This document shows, in pieces, positions 53,063-61,084 of a stretch of 64,000 bases of DNA. The position numbers and the translations under genes were made by a program. The notes under the pieces were generated by a model that saw nothing but the letters and a program-made list of their open reading frames with translations, did not search any database and was not told where the DNA came from. Source of the DNA: Phycisphaerae bacterium (GTDB lineage: Bacteria; Planctomycetota; Phycisphaerae; UBA1845; Fen-1342); the NCBI GenBank assembly GCA_028279405.1, contig JANQNU010000084.1, positions 62,001 through 126,000 on the forward strand. The letters are read 5' to 3'. The stretch's first letter is position 1. Each line of letters starts with the position of its first letter.

Positions 53063-53464
53063 ATGCTGTTCAATCATGATTGGTTCCACGGCGACGGCCT
53101 CCGACGACAGGCCGAGGAAGCCAAGCGTCGCTGCGCCTCGCGCAAGTTCCCGGACAATAAGGCCGGCAAGAACGGGAAGGCCTCCGCGGAGTTCAAGGAG
53201 TACTTGAACGAGCTTGAAACGCGGACCATCCTCTACCTCAAGGACGGCCTCAGCTACGAGATGCGCGAACTCGCGGACATCGGCACCAACAGTGCCCTGT
53301 CCTTCGAGTGCGTCCCGGTCGACGAAAACTATCAGGTCGGCGCCTACGTGATCATCGTCCCCTTTGAGGACATCGCACGCGTCGAGGTGTACGCCGTACA
53401 CCCGGACGAAAAGCCGACCGAAACGCTGCGCATTCCGGGATTCCGGAGCAGCGGCGAAACGTAA
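53063..53464 (+). CDS. Hypothetical protein, 133 residues
   Basis: GAGGAG six bases before the ATG supports the start. The first half is charged and helical (LRRQAEEAKRRCASRKF, FKEYLNELETRTILYLKDG). The second half is beta-rich (SALSFECVPVDENYQVGAYVIIVPFEDIARVEVYAVHP). No signal peptide or membrane helix is present, so it is probably cytoplasmic. No family recognised. It is divergent from queG with 65 bases between the starts. Confidence 0.7.
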   Translation: MLFNHDWFHGDGLRRQAEEAKRRCASRKFPDNKAGKNGKASAEFKEYLNELETRTILYLKDGLSYEMRELADIGTNSALSFECVPVDENYQVGAYVIIVPFEDIARVEVYAVHPDEKPTETLRIPGFRSSGET

Positions 53465-53499
53465 TGGTGATGCCGCCCTGCGGCTGTCGCTTAAGAATT

Positions 53500-53512
53500 G
53501 AGAGAGAGAGAG
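53500..53512 (+). repeat. GA dinucleotide tract
   Basis: A run of alternating G and A (13 bases) just upstream of the lipoprotein hydrolase gene. It lies in the leader, too far from the ATG to act as its ribosome site (AAAAGGGG six bases before ATG serves that). Length could vary by slippage. Confidence 0.6.
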
Positions 53513-53540
53513 CGAGGAGCTTCCAGAAAAAGGGGCACGC

Positions 53541-54329
53541 ATGCTTCGTATGGGATATCTGACTGCGCTGATCGTGCTGTCGGCGTTTGCTAACGTCGGT
53601 TGCACGACACCCTTTACGGAGAAGGCCGCGAACGGCATCGTCTTTTATTGCCCCGGCGCCGGCAACTTCGACATGGGCGATCGCGGTCTGCGGAAGGGCC
53701 TCGGACGGGCTGGTTTCGACGGCCAGGTAGCCACCGTGATCTGGACCGTCAGCTTCAACCCGGCGATCGACCAGGCGGTCAAAATCAACGCCCGGCTCGG
53801 CGGCAATCGGCTCTCCAAGCGCATCAAAGAGTACATCGACACCTACCCCAACAAGCCGGTCAGCGTGGTCGGGCTCTCCGCCGGTTCAGGCGTCGCGGTC
53901 TGGGCGCTCGAGGACCTGCCGGCAGGATATCGTGTCGACAACGTCGTGCTGCTCGCGTCGAGCCTCTACCACCGCTACGACCTGCGCAAAGCGTCTACGC
54001 ATGTCGCTGGAAAGATCTACAACTACCATTCGTCCTATGATGCGATTCTCGCGGGCCCGATGAAGGTGTTCGGCACGATCGATGGCATTCCGGCCGTCGA
54101 CGCCGGCGGCGCTGTCGGCTTCCATCCGCCGCGGGGCGTGGACAACCTGGTCAACATCCCGTACCGCAAGTCGTACAGCACCTACGGCAACTACGGCGGG
54201 CACACCGACGGCACCAACCCGAACTTCATCGAGAAGGTCGTGTCGCGGAACCTGCTGCCGATCGAGCAAGATCGCTCAATTGCTGCCATTGCGCGACCGA
54301 GATTACGCCGGCCCGATCAGCCGCGCTGA
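53541..54329 (+). CDS. Lipoprotein with alpha/beta-hydrolase fold
   Basis: 262 residues. The signal peptide ends SAFANVGC-TT, a lipobox. The core has an alpha/beta-hydrolase look: IVFYCPGAGNFD near the oxyanion strand, the nucleophile elbow VGLSAGSGVAVWAL (Ser about 115), VDNVVLLASSLYHRYDLR, and YGGHTDGTNPNF, where a His could complete the triad. It may be an envelope lipase or esterase; substrate unknown. Its last 104 bases overlap the 3' end of rsmA on the other strand. Confidence 0.8.
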   Translation: MLRMGYLTALIVLSAFANVGCTTPFTEKAANGIVFYCPGAGNFDMGDRGLRKGLGRAGFDGQVATVIWTVSFNPAIDQAVKINARLGGNRLSKRIKEYIDTYPNKPVSVVGLSAGSGVAVWALEDLPAGYRVDNVVLLASSLYHRYDLRKASTHVAGKIYNYHSSYDAILAGPMKVFGTIDGIPAVDAGGAVGFHPPRGVDNLVNIPYRKSYSTYGNYGGHTDGTNPNFIEKVVSRNLLPIEQDRSIAAIARPRLRRPDQPR

Positions 54330-55122
54330 CGCCGACACGCTCGAAATCCTCGACACGTAACGGCGTCGGCCATTTCGCCGCCTGCTTGGCCACCTTCTTC
54401 CGTGGATGAAGGAACCCGTTGCGAACGAAGGTACGAAAGAACGCCGGATCGCGCACCGGCAACGTGGTCCGCGGCCGACAACAAGCATGCACCAGGACCG
54501 AGTGCACCTGCGGCTGCGGCCAGAACGCCTCCGGCGGGAGGTCCCCGACAAGCTCGATCTCCGCTAGCGTCTGCGCTACAACCGAAAGGGCTCCGTATTC
54601 AGCATCGCCGGGGCCCGCGACGAGTCGGCGGCCAACCTCCTTTTGAATCGTGCACGTCAACGTCGCGAAAGCCGGCTCTAACAGCAACAGCTCCGAGATC
54701 AACGGCGTCGCAATGCTGTAGGGCAGATTCGCCACCAGCCGATACACGCCGCCAGACTCCGGCACCGTCGATTGCAGCTTTTCGATGAGCTCGTCGTTCA
54801 GCGCGTTCTTTCGCCGAAGCGCGTCGCCGCGCAGCAGCGAGAACCGCGGATTTCCCGCGAGCCGCTGAGCCAGCAACTCCTGTAATCCACGGTCAATCTC
54901 ACTCGCCAGCACCCGTGCACCGGTCTCGAGCAGCAACTCCGTCAGCGATCCGGTCCCCGGCCCAACCTCGAGCAGCACGTCGGTCGAGGCCGCTCCCGAG
55001 ACGGACACGACCTTCCGCATCAGATTCAGATCGATCAGGAAGTTCTGCCCGAAACGGTGTTGCGGCGCCAGCCCGCGATCTGCCAACAACGCGCGGATTT
55101 CGGATTTTGTCTGTCCGGCCAT
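54226..55122 (-). CDS. rsmA: 16S rRNA dimethyladenosine transferase RsmA (KsgA)
   Basis: 298 residues from ATG 55122. An open frame extends 35 codons upstream, but it begins inside a copy of the dispersed repeat (55194-55220) and is discarded. Motifs are QHRFGQNFLIDLNLM, LLEVGPGTGSLTELLL and LVANLPYSIATPLISEL, with the C-terminal GFLHPRKKVAKQ. It dimethylates A1518 and A1519 of 16S rRNA. It overlaps the lipoprotein gene tail to tail by 104 bases, so one of the two ends is unusually long or the overlap is true. Confidence 0.94.
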   Translation of the reverse strand: MAGQTKSEIRALLADRGLAPQHRFGQNFLIDLNLMRKVVSVSGAASTDVLLEVGPGTGSLTELLLETGARVLASEIDRGLQELLAQRLAGNPRFSLLRGDALRRKNALNDELIEKLQSTVPESGGVYRLVANLPYSIATPLISELLLLEPAFATLTCTIQKEVGRRLVAGPGDAEYGALSVVAQTLAEIELVGDLPPEAFWPQPQVHSVLVHACCRPRTTLPVRDPAFFRTFVRNGFLHPRKKVAKQAAKWPTPLRVEDFERVGVSAADRAGVISVAQWQQLSDLARSAAGSATRPSR

Positions 55123-55193
55123 TACTCCATCGTCCAGGAATCGGGCCACGCTGACAAGCGAGCGACAAGCGCGCATTGGCGCCTGGTCTCCTG

Positions 55194-55220
55194 GAACGAG
55201 CCCCGAGCGCAAGCGAGCGG
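55194..55220 (+). repeat. Single copy of the dispersed GAGCCCCGAGCGCAAGC repeat
   Basis: One copy of the dispersed unit (ACGAGCCCCGAGCGCAAGCG followed by AGCGG) between rsmA and the endonuclease V gene. It marks the boundary where the rsmA frame stops being protein-like. Confidence 0.75.
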
Positions 55221-55223
55221 TTG

Positions 55224-55919
55224 TCATTTCTTGCGTTCGCGCGTCACGAGTTGGTGCGCCAAGCGGGTCGGCTCGGGCAATCGGTAGCAGATCGCTGCCT
55301 GCAACGTCAGACGAACGGCGCTGTCCGTGTCGCTAAGGTGTCCTTGGCTGACGAACAGCGGTTTGACGCCGGCGCGGGTTCGGACCACCTTCCCGACCGT
55401 CTCGCCGGCGTTGATGAGCCGTGTCGCGCAACCGCGCGACGGCGCCGGCTCGCGATAGGTCCCACACAGACGCGACTTGGCGCACCCGATTGTCGGCACC
55501 TGCAACCAGAGTCCGAGATGACAGGCGAGTCCGAACCGCCGAGGATGCGCCAGACCCTGCGCATCGCACAGCACCGCATCGATCGGCGTCTGGATCGCGC
55601 GAAACGCGGCCAATACCCCCGGCAGCTCGCGAAAGCTGAGCAACCCGGGAACGTAGGGAAACGTACATGGGGTCCGAGCGACGTGCCGCTCAATCACGGC
55701 GCGCGTCCGCAGATCCCATACGACAACCCCCGCGATCACCCGCGATCCGTCGGGTGAGAACGCCGCGTCCACGCCCGCGAGCACGCGCACGCCGCGTCGG
55801 ATCGAAACGGTCTCGACCCGCCCCGCCAACTCGCGCTGCAGCGCCATCGCCGGCCGCGCCGTGCGGGGCCATTGATGGAGCGATACGATCTTCACCCGCT
55901 GACGGTCCGCGACGCGCAT
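55224..55919 (-). CDS. nfi: Endonuclease V
   Basis: 231 residues from ATG 55919. Family motifs in order: AGVDAAF (first catalytic Asp), PYVPGLLSFRELPGVLAAF (catalytic Glu), CDAQGLAHPRRFGLACHLG (second Asp; bacterial enzymes usually have DGHG or DGQG here), VPTIGCAKSRLCG and YRLPEPTRLAHQLV. It nicks DNA near deaminated bases such as inosine. The start overlaps the end of the threonine aldolase gene by 28 bases. Confidence 0.93.
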   Translation of the reverse strand: MRVADRQRVKIVSLHQWPRTARPAMALQRELAGRVETVSIRRGVRVLAGVDAAFSPDGSRVIAGVVVWDLRTRAVIERHVARTPCTFPYVPGLLSFRELPGVLAAFRAIQTPIDAVLCDAQGLAHPRRFGLACHLGLWLQVPTIGCAKSRLCGTYREPAPSRGCATRLINAGETVGKVVRTRAGVKPLFVSQGHLSDTDSAVRLTLQAAICYRLPEPTRLAHQLVTRERKK

Positions 55920-56944
55920 TGGTCGCGAACGATCTCGACGGCACGTTCGACCGCCGCCCGGTTCACATCGAGATGGGTGACGGCCCGCAGCGTGGTCGGG
56001 CCGGTCGCCAGCGTACGAACGCCTGCCGCTTCGAGTCTCTGGCCGAACTCGGCCGCGGACCCGTGGCGCTCGTCAACTTCGAAGATGACGATGTTCGTCG
56101 GCACGTTCTTCGGATCGAGCTTGATTCCGGGGATCTCCGCGATGCCCTCCGCGAACGTTCGCGCATTGCGGTGGTCTTCAATCAGCCGTTCGTAGTGGTG
56201 CTCGACGGCATGGATCGCCGCGGCTGCGAGAATGCCAGCCTGTCGCATGGCGCCGCCGAACATCTTGCGGAAGCGGTGCGCCCGTGTAACGAACTCCCGC
56301 GTGCCGGCGACGATCGACCCGACCGGTGCGCCCAGGCCCTTGGAAAAGCACATCGAGACGGAATCCGCGTAGCGCGCATAATCCGCCGGCTTCTTGCCGG
56401 TCGCAATGCATGCGTTCCACAGCCGGGCGCCGTCGATGTGAACGTGCAAACCGTTCTGGTCGGCGACGGTCCGGATGTCCGCAATCGTCTCCAGCGGCCA
56501 AACGGTTCCGCCGCCGCGGTTGTTCGTATTCTCCACGACAACCATCCGCGAAAACGGGAAGTGCGACGCCCGGGGCCGCAGCGCCGCCTCCACATCGCGG
56601 GCGGTGAACACACCGTGCCGCCCGTCGACGAAGCGCATGCTACAACCGGCGACCGCAAACGGCGCGGCGGTTTCGTAGTGATAGCAGTGCGTGGTGGCGT
56701 CGGCAATAATCTCGTCGCCGGGTTCGGTCGCGCTGCGAATCGCGCACAGATTGGCCATCGAGCCCGACGGGACGAAGAGCGCCGCCTCCTTCCCGGTCAA
56801 GGCCGCCATCCGCTCCTGCAATCGATGGACCGTCGGATCGTCACCCAGCACATCGTCGCCCACCTCGGCATCCGAGAGGATCGCGCGCATCTCCGGCGTC
56901 GGCCGGGTAATCGTGTCACTACGCAAGTCAACGATACTGTCCAA
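55892..56944 (-). CDS. ltaE: Low-specificity threonine aldolase
   Basis: 350 residues from a TTG start at 56944 with GGAGG seven bases upstream; a GTG 12 codons earlier has none. Motifs: IVDLRSDTITRPTPEMR, GDDVLGDDPTV, FVPSGSMANLCAI, HIDGARLWNA and the PLP lysine in MCFSKGLGAPVGS. The enzyme splits threonine or allo-threonine to glycine and acetaldehyde using PLP. It overlaps the end of the upstream gene by 17 bases, so translation is coupled. Confidence 0.94.
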   Translation of the reverse strand: MDSIVDLRSDTITRPTPEMRAILSDAEVGDDVLGDDPTVHRLQERMAALTGKEAALFVPSGSMANLCAIRSATEPGDEIIADATTHCYHYETAAPFAVAGCSMRFVDGRHGVFTARDVEAALRPRASHFPFSRMVVVENTNNRGGGTVWPLETIADIRTVADQNGLHVHIDGARLWNACIATGKKPADYARYADSVSMCFSKGLGAPVGSIVAGTREFVTRAHRFRKMFGGAMRQAGILAAAAIHAVEHHYERLIEDHRNARTFAEGIAEIPGIKLDPKNVPTNIVIFEVDERHGSAAEFGQRLEAAGVRTLATGPTTLRAVTHLDVNRAAVERAVEIVRDQCASRTVSG

Positions 56945-57884
56945 CAGTCGACCTCCATTTCTGCGCAACCATGCGGACACCTTCCGTCACGCGATCAATC
57001 TCCTTCGTGACATTCTGCTCGCGGGTCTTCTCCCACCAGCCCTTCGCCTTCGGCTTGCCAAGCCGGCAAATCTTGACCGTTGCGTCGTACGCGAGATAGG
57101 AACGCGGACCCTCGCGCTTCGAAATGACCGGGAGAAACACCTGCTCGGCGATCTCCGGGGACAAGCCCTTCAGCGCCATCTTCGCCAGCTTGTCCTCCTG
57201 CTCGGCACGATCCAACAGGAACTCAGCCGACTTCGGCGTCGAAACCTGGGCCAGCGCCGCATAGAGCAGCTTGGTCATTCGCTTGTTGTCTTCATACCGC
57301 TCCGCCAGCGTAATCAGGTCGGCGTCCGCATCGGTGATCGTGAAGCGCTCCACGAGCTGAACGGCATTGCCGATTTCGTTGTCCTTGGCCTCTTCGTTCT
57401 CGAACAGCGGCTTGACGTGGCCCTTGAACAGCTTCGTCCGGTGCTTCCGGAACGCCGACGTCAACTTCAGCAACAACGAATCCGGATTGGCCAGCAAGGC
57501 CTGATCGACGATTTCGAGTGGCCGATTCAACTGCGGCCTCTCGAACCCACCCGGCGGGACGATCACCATGTACATCCCGTAGTTCGTTGGAACACCCCAG
57601 GCCCGCAGGAGTCCGACGGTCTGCGTGGTCCGCGCGAGTCGTAGCGGAATGAATCGCTGTCGAACCATCCCGATCACCGCCGGGTTGCGGAGCGTACGTT
57701 GCTGCGCACGATCGATGTTTGAATCACGGCTCTCCGCGTCACCCGGAACGTAGACCGCCACCGGCAACAACGATCGCTGAGCGTTCGCCGCCGCACGTTT
57801 GGGCTGGTTCATCCACTGAATCTGCGCCGACGCCGACGCCGTCGCGGCCAACACGATCAGCGCTGCAAAGGACTTCGAATACAT
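56928..57884 (-). CDS. Exported thioredoxin-fold-like protein
   Basis: 318 residues from ATG 57884 (GAAGGAGG ten bases upstream). The signal peptide is MYSKSFAALIVLAATASASA-QI. Residues about 40-115 have a thioredoxin-like run (RSLLPVAVYVPGD, RQRFIPLRLART, WGVPTNYGMYMVIVPPG with the cis-Pro loop), but no CxxC. The rest is a helical repeat domain (ITLAERYEDNKRMTKLLYAAL, LAKMALKGLSPEIAEQVFL). This parallels the protein at 17815-18891: thioredoxin-like fold without redox Cys plus helical repeats. It is coupled to threonine aldolase by overlap. Confidence 0.75.
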   Translation of the reverse strand: MYSKSFAALIVLAATASASAQIQWMNQPKRAAANAQRSLLPVAVYVPGDAESRDSNIDRAQQRTLRNPAVIGMVRQRFIPLRLARTTQTVGLLRAWGVPTNYGMYMVIVPPGGFERPQLNRPLEIVDQALLANPDSLLLKLTSAFRKHRTKLFKGHVKPLFENEEAKDNEIGNAVQLVERFTITDADADLITLAERYEDNKRMTKLLYAALAQVSTPKSAEFLLDRAEQEDKLAKMALKGLSPEIAEQVFLPVISKREGPRSYLAYDATVKICRLGKPKAKGWWEKTREQNVTKEIDRVTEGVRMVAQKWRSTVGQYR

Positions 57885-58149
57885 CACGGTAAAACCTCCT
57901 TCAACAGGGGTCACTCCATACCGACGCGCCCCCGGGCACGAACAAATGATCGTACCCCAAGTCCCACCACGGGGCCACGATAATCAGCCTTCGCCCTCTC
58001 GCGTCCGAACGACTCGACTGGAGTCGCCCCCTCCTATCTGGTGGTCCGACCTACACACACTGACCAGATATTGGGTGCGTTCCTCGCCTCCCGGCCCCCA
58101 ATTCAGCGCTCACGCGAACGCGCCTCCGATGCAAGACACCCAGTCGGGG

Positions 58150-58641
58150 TCACTCGCGCGCGTTCTCGGCCGCCGTCGGCGACCAGGCCAGGTGCGTGAC
58201 CTGCCACCCGTGGCCGCCGCCGACCAAGATCGCGAGGAACTTGTCTGCGACCGGCAGCGGCGTGCCTCCGACCCGCGGTCGCAACTCGCCGCGGACCAGG
58301 CCACGCACATAGGCGAGTCCGCCGTCACGCCTCGACTCCGCGATCTCGACCGTGAACTGCGGCTGATAGTCCCTGAACAACGCCCGGTAGCGCACGGCAA
58401 TCGCATCGCGGCCGGTCACCGGCGCGCCCATCGGCGGCAGCCAGACCACGTCCTTCGCATACAAGCTCAGCACCCGTTCCAAATCGCAGGCGTTGTCCGC
58501 CGCGATCAGATCGCGCACCGCACTCTCAGGCGCCCGACACGCGAGCCCCCCCGAGAGGAGGAGCAACGCCGACAGCACTACGCGAACAACCCGGCTAACG
58601 CGGCCCGACGCGGCACCGCAAATCGTCCAAAGTTGTGACAT
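58150..58641 (-). CDS. SnoaL/NTF2-like lipoprotein
   Basis: 163 residues from ATG 58641, which opens a signal peptide ending LLLLSGGLAC-RA (lipobox); upstream in-frame codons are not protein-like. The domain is the SgcJ/EcaC-DUF4440 kind of NTF2 fold (AVRDLIAADNACDLERVLSLYAKDVVWLPPMGAPVTGRDAI, YRALFRDYQPQFTVEI, GWQVTHLAWSP). These cone-shaped domains bind or turn over small molecules; substrate unknown. It is divergent from the dockerin protein at 58727. Confidence 0.85.
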   Translation of the reverse strand: MSQLWTICGAASGRVSRVVRVVLSALLLLSGGLACRAPESAVRDLIAADNACDLERVLSLYAKDVVWLPPMGAPVTGRDAIAVRYRALFRDYQPQFTVEIAESRRDGGLAYVRGLVRGELRPRVGGTPLPVADKFLAILVGGGHGWQVTHLAWSPTAAENARE

Positions 58642-58726
58642 CTTCACAATATTAGCGGCATTCGCGATTGAGTGAACCCTTTCGGTTTGCGACAATGGCC
58701 GCGGGTGTACTCGAATAGGAGCGAGC

Positions 58727-60307
58727 ATGGTCAGTCGAATCCGCCTCACAGCAGTCGTCGTCGTTCACCTGGTCGCGGTGGTTGCGGCCCGGGCCTCCTG
58801 GCCTGACAACCCAGGAGTCAACCTCGCGATTGGTGATCGGTCCGGCGAGCAAACGCAACCGAAGATTGCCGTCCGGCCGGACGGCGGGGCCTATGTGAGT
58901 TGGTTCGACAATTCGGGGGGTGGCTATGATGTCTACCTGCAACGACTGGACAGCGACGGAAACGAGCTATGGCCACACAACGGCGTGCTCGTAGCCGACC
59001 GCGGATTCAGCTCCACGCAGGATTACGGATTGGACCTCGACGCCGACGGCAGCGCGCTGCTCGCGTTCCGCGACGATCGATCGGGCAGTACGCAGATCAC
59101 GGTCGCCAAGATCGCCCCCGACGGTTCCGCGGCCTGGGGTCCAAGCGGAATACAGATCACGCGCGGCACCGATTTCGTTGCGGCCCCCAAGGTCGCCGGT
59201 ACGACTGACGGGCACGTCGTTGTCGCCTGGACGAACAACAGCGACGTTGCGCTGCTGAAACTCGACCCCACCGGTCAACCTGTCTGGGCCCGCGTGACAA
59301 TTGCCGCCATCGGCGGTGACGGCACGTCCGCCAGCGATCTCGTCGCGGCGGATGCGGGCGGCGTCATTGTTTCGATGGTACGCGGCTTCCTTTCGCCGAA
59401 GCACTTGCACGCCCAGAAACTCGATACCGACGGCAACACACTATGGGGCGTCGTTCCGCCAGCAGTCTTCGACGGCGGCGCACTCCAAACCGGCAACTTC
59501 CCACAGTTCGTCCCCGACGGTAGCGGCGGCGGCGCCTTTGCCTGGTACAGCGTGGGCCCGCTGCAATGCCACGGTCAACGCGTACGAAGCGACGGCAGCG
59601 AAGCCTTTCCGCACAATGGGACGGCGGTTGCAACCGGTCCCGAGCCCCGGACCGCACCCGACGTTTCCTTCAATCCGGCCACCAGCGAGACGTACGTCTT
59701 CTGGCGCGAAGAGCGCGGCGGCCCTTCTCCCGAATTCGGCGTATACGGCCAGAAGTTCGACGCGAACGGCGTCCGCCAATGGGGTGACACGGGCGTCGAA
59801 ATCGCGCCGCTAACAACCACCGAGCTTACGCAGACCCGACAGGTGGCATGGTCCGACGGCGCCCTCGTCGCCTGGGTGTCGACACTCGCGTTCGGCAACC
59901 AAACCATCCACGCTGCCCGGGTCGACGCAAGCGGCGCTCTCGTTTGGAAGAACGCCACCGATATCTCCAACGTCACGTCGAGCAAGTCGCGCCTCGCGCT
60001 CGCCCACACCTCGAACGACAATGCGATTATGGTCTGGGCCGACGGGCGCAACGATGCGAACGACATCTACGGGCAGAACGTCAACAACGACGGAACGCTC
60101 GGCCCGGCGCAACTCATCGGCGACATGAACTGCGACGGCCAGGTCAGCGTCGGCGATATCAACCCGTTCGTGCTCGCACTTACCGACCCGGTCGCATACG
60201 CGAACCAGTTCCCGGATTGTGAGCTGCTCAACGGCGATTGCTCCGACGACGAGCAAGTAACCGTTGGCGACATCAACTGCTTCGTCGCGCTCGTCACGGG
60301 CGGTTAG
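58727..60307 (+). CDS. Secreted beta-propeller-like protein with dockerin tail
   Basis: 526 residues; AGGAGCGAGC precedes the ATG. A signal peptide (LTAVVVVHLVAVVAARA) leads to repeated blade-like units of ~60 residues with the phrases AVRPDGGAYVSWFDN, LQRLDSDGNELW, KIAPDGSAAW, LKLDPTGQPVW and KFDANGVRQW. The C-terminus is a two-half dockerin-like domain (DMNCDGQVSVGDIN, DCSDDEQVTVGDIN). It is probably a surface-associated propeller of unknown ligand. The tail is nearly that of the protein at 3853-4737. Confidence 0.87.
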   Translation: MVSRIRLTAVVVVHLVAVVAARASWPDNPGVNLAIGDRSGEQTQPKIAVRPDGGAYVSWFDNSGGGYDVYLQRLDSDGNELWPHNGVLVADRGFSSTQDYGLDLDADGSALLAFRDDRSGSTQITVAKIAPDGSAAWGPSGIQITRGTDFVAAPKVAGTTDGHVVVAWTNNSDVALLKLDPTGQPVWARVTIAAIGGDGTSASDLVAADAGGVIVSMVRGFLSPKHLHAQKLDTDGNTLWGVVPPAVFDGGALQTGNFPQFVPDGSGGGAFAWYSVGPLQCHGQRVRSDGSEAFPHNGTAVATGPEPRTAPDVSFNPATSETYVFWREERGGPSPEFGVYGQKFDANGVRQWGDTGVEIAPLTTTELTQTRQVAWSDGALVAWVSTLAFGNQTIHAARVDASGALVWKNATDISNVTSSKSRLALAHTSNDNAIMVWADGRNDANDIYGQNVNNDGTLGPAQLIGDMNCDGQVSVGDINPFVLALTDPVAYANQFPDCELLNGDCSDDEQVTVGDINCFVALVTGG

Positions 60308-60625
60308 CTCGCAGGACCACGCGCCGAAATGGGCGTCCGTGCCCTCGCTCGCGGGTGGCCGCGCCGGACCGAGACGTCCGGCGATACTGGGTGGGGCGGG
60401 CGTCTTGTTCGCCGTTGACCGCTCGCTCGCGCTCGGGGCTCGCATTTGACGCCACCCGGCCCCGCGCACAACGAGCCCGGAGCGCAAGCCACGGGTACCT
60501 GCAGCGCTCCGGTTGTCGATACCCCCATCCGGCAAATCCTCGCGCGATCATGGACGCTCCCTGATCCCCTCGCTCGCGCTCGGGGCTCGTTGTGTTTCGT
60601 ATCTGGTTCGCGCTGGGGACTGTGA
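60308..60625. repeat. Intergenic repeat cluster
   Basis: No gene is visible. The region carries GGTGGGGCGGGCGTC near 60392, GACCGCTCGCTCGCGCTCG near 60418, CACAACGAGCCCGGAGCGC near 60469, and a reverse copy GATCCCCTCGCTCGCGCTCG near 60562. The last is followed by GTTGTGTTTCGTATCTGGTTCG, the partial end of the 93-94 bp element. Confidence 0.72.
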
Positions 60626-61024
60626 CTATCGCACAGACACGTCGACCGGCTGCGATGTACCGCACTCCGGGCAGCGGTTACCCGGAAGCGATCGAAGGTC
60701 GTACCCACAGCCGACGCACAGGCCGCGCTCCAACACCAATCGCTTCAACAGTGATCGCTGCAGCCACATGTCCAGCAGCCAGCCGAGCCCAATATGAGGC
60801 ACGACGACGACCACCAATACGACGCGTACGAGTACGCGTAACGGTCCGCTGAAGAGACCGAGCGCCAAGAATGTGATGCCGAAGTAGGAAAGCAGGACGA
60901 GCCCAACGGCCAGCAACGCCTTCGATGGTTGCCGGTCCTGCTCGTACGCCTTCAATAATGCGGGCACTGCGCTATCCCGATCGAGGTTGGGCCAGCGTCG
61001 GATCAGGAGCCACTTGCGCGTCAA
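60626..61024 (-). CDS. Two-TM protein with C-terminal zinc ribbon
   Basis: 132 residues from a TTG start with GAGGG about nine bases upstream. Two membrane helices (about 38-62, LLAVGLVLLSYFGITFLALGL, and 64-86, VLVRVVLVVVVVPHIGLGWLL) are followed by the planctomycete-type ribbon CVGCGYDLRSLPGNRCPECG. Such CGYDL...CPECG ribbons are common in this phylum and unassigned. It is downstream of the retropepsin gene on the same strand by 60 bases. Confidence 0.78.
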   Translation of the reverse strand: MTRKWLLIRRWPNLDRDSAVPALLKAYEQDRQPSKALLAVGLVLLSYFGITFLALGLFSGPLRVLVRVVLVVVVVPHIGLGWLLDMWLQRSLLKRLVLERGLCVGCGYDLRSLPGNRCPECGTSQPVDVSVR

Positions 61025-61084
61025 TGCGCTGCCCTCACCTCGTTGTCGAGATCATCCGGCGCAGGGGCTTCGCCGCGTTCCCGG

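Noticed and set aside
55667-57010. 447-codon plus-strand open frame
   Set aside because: Antisense to threonine aldolase and endonuclease V, both clearly identified.
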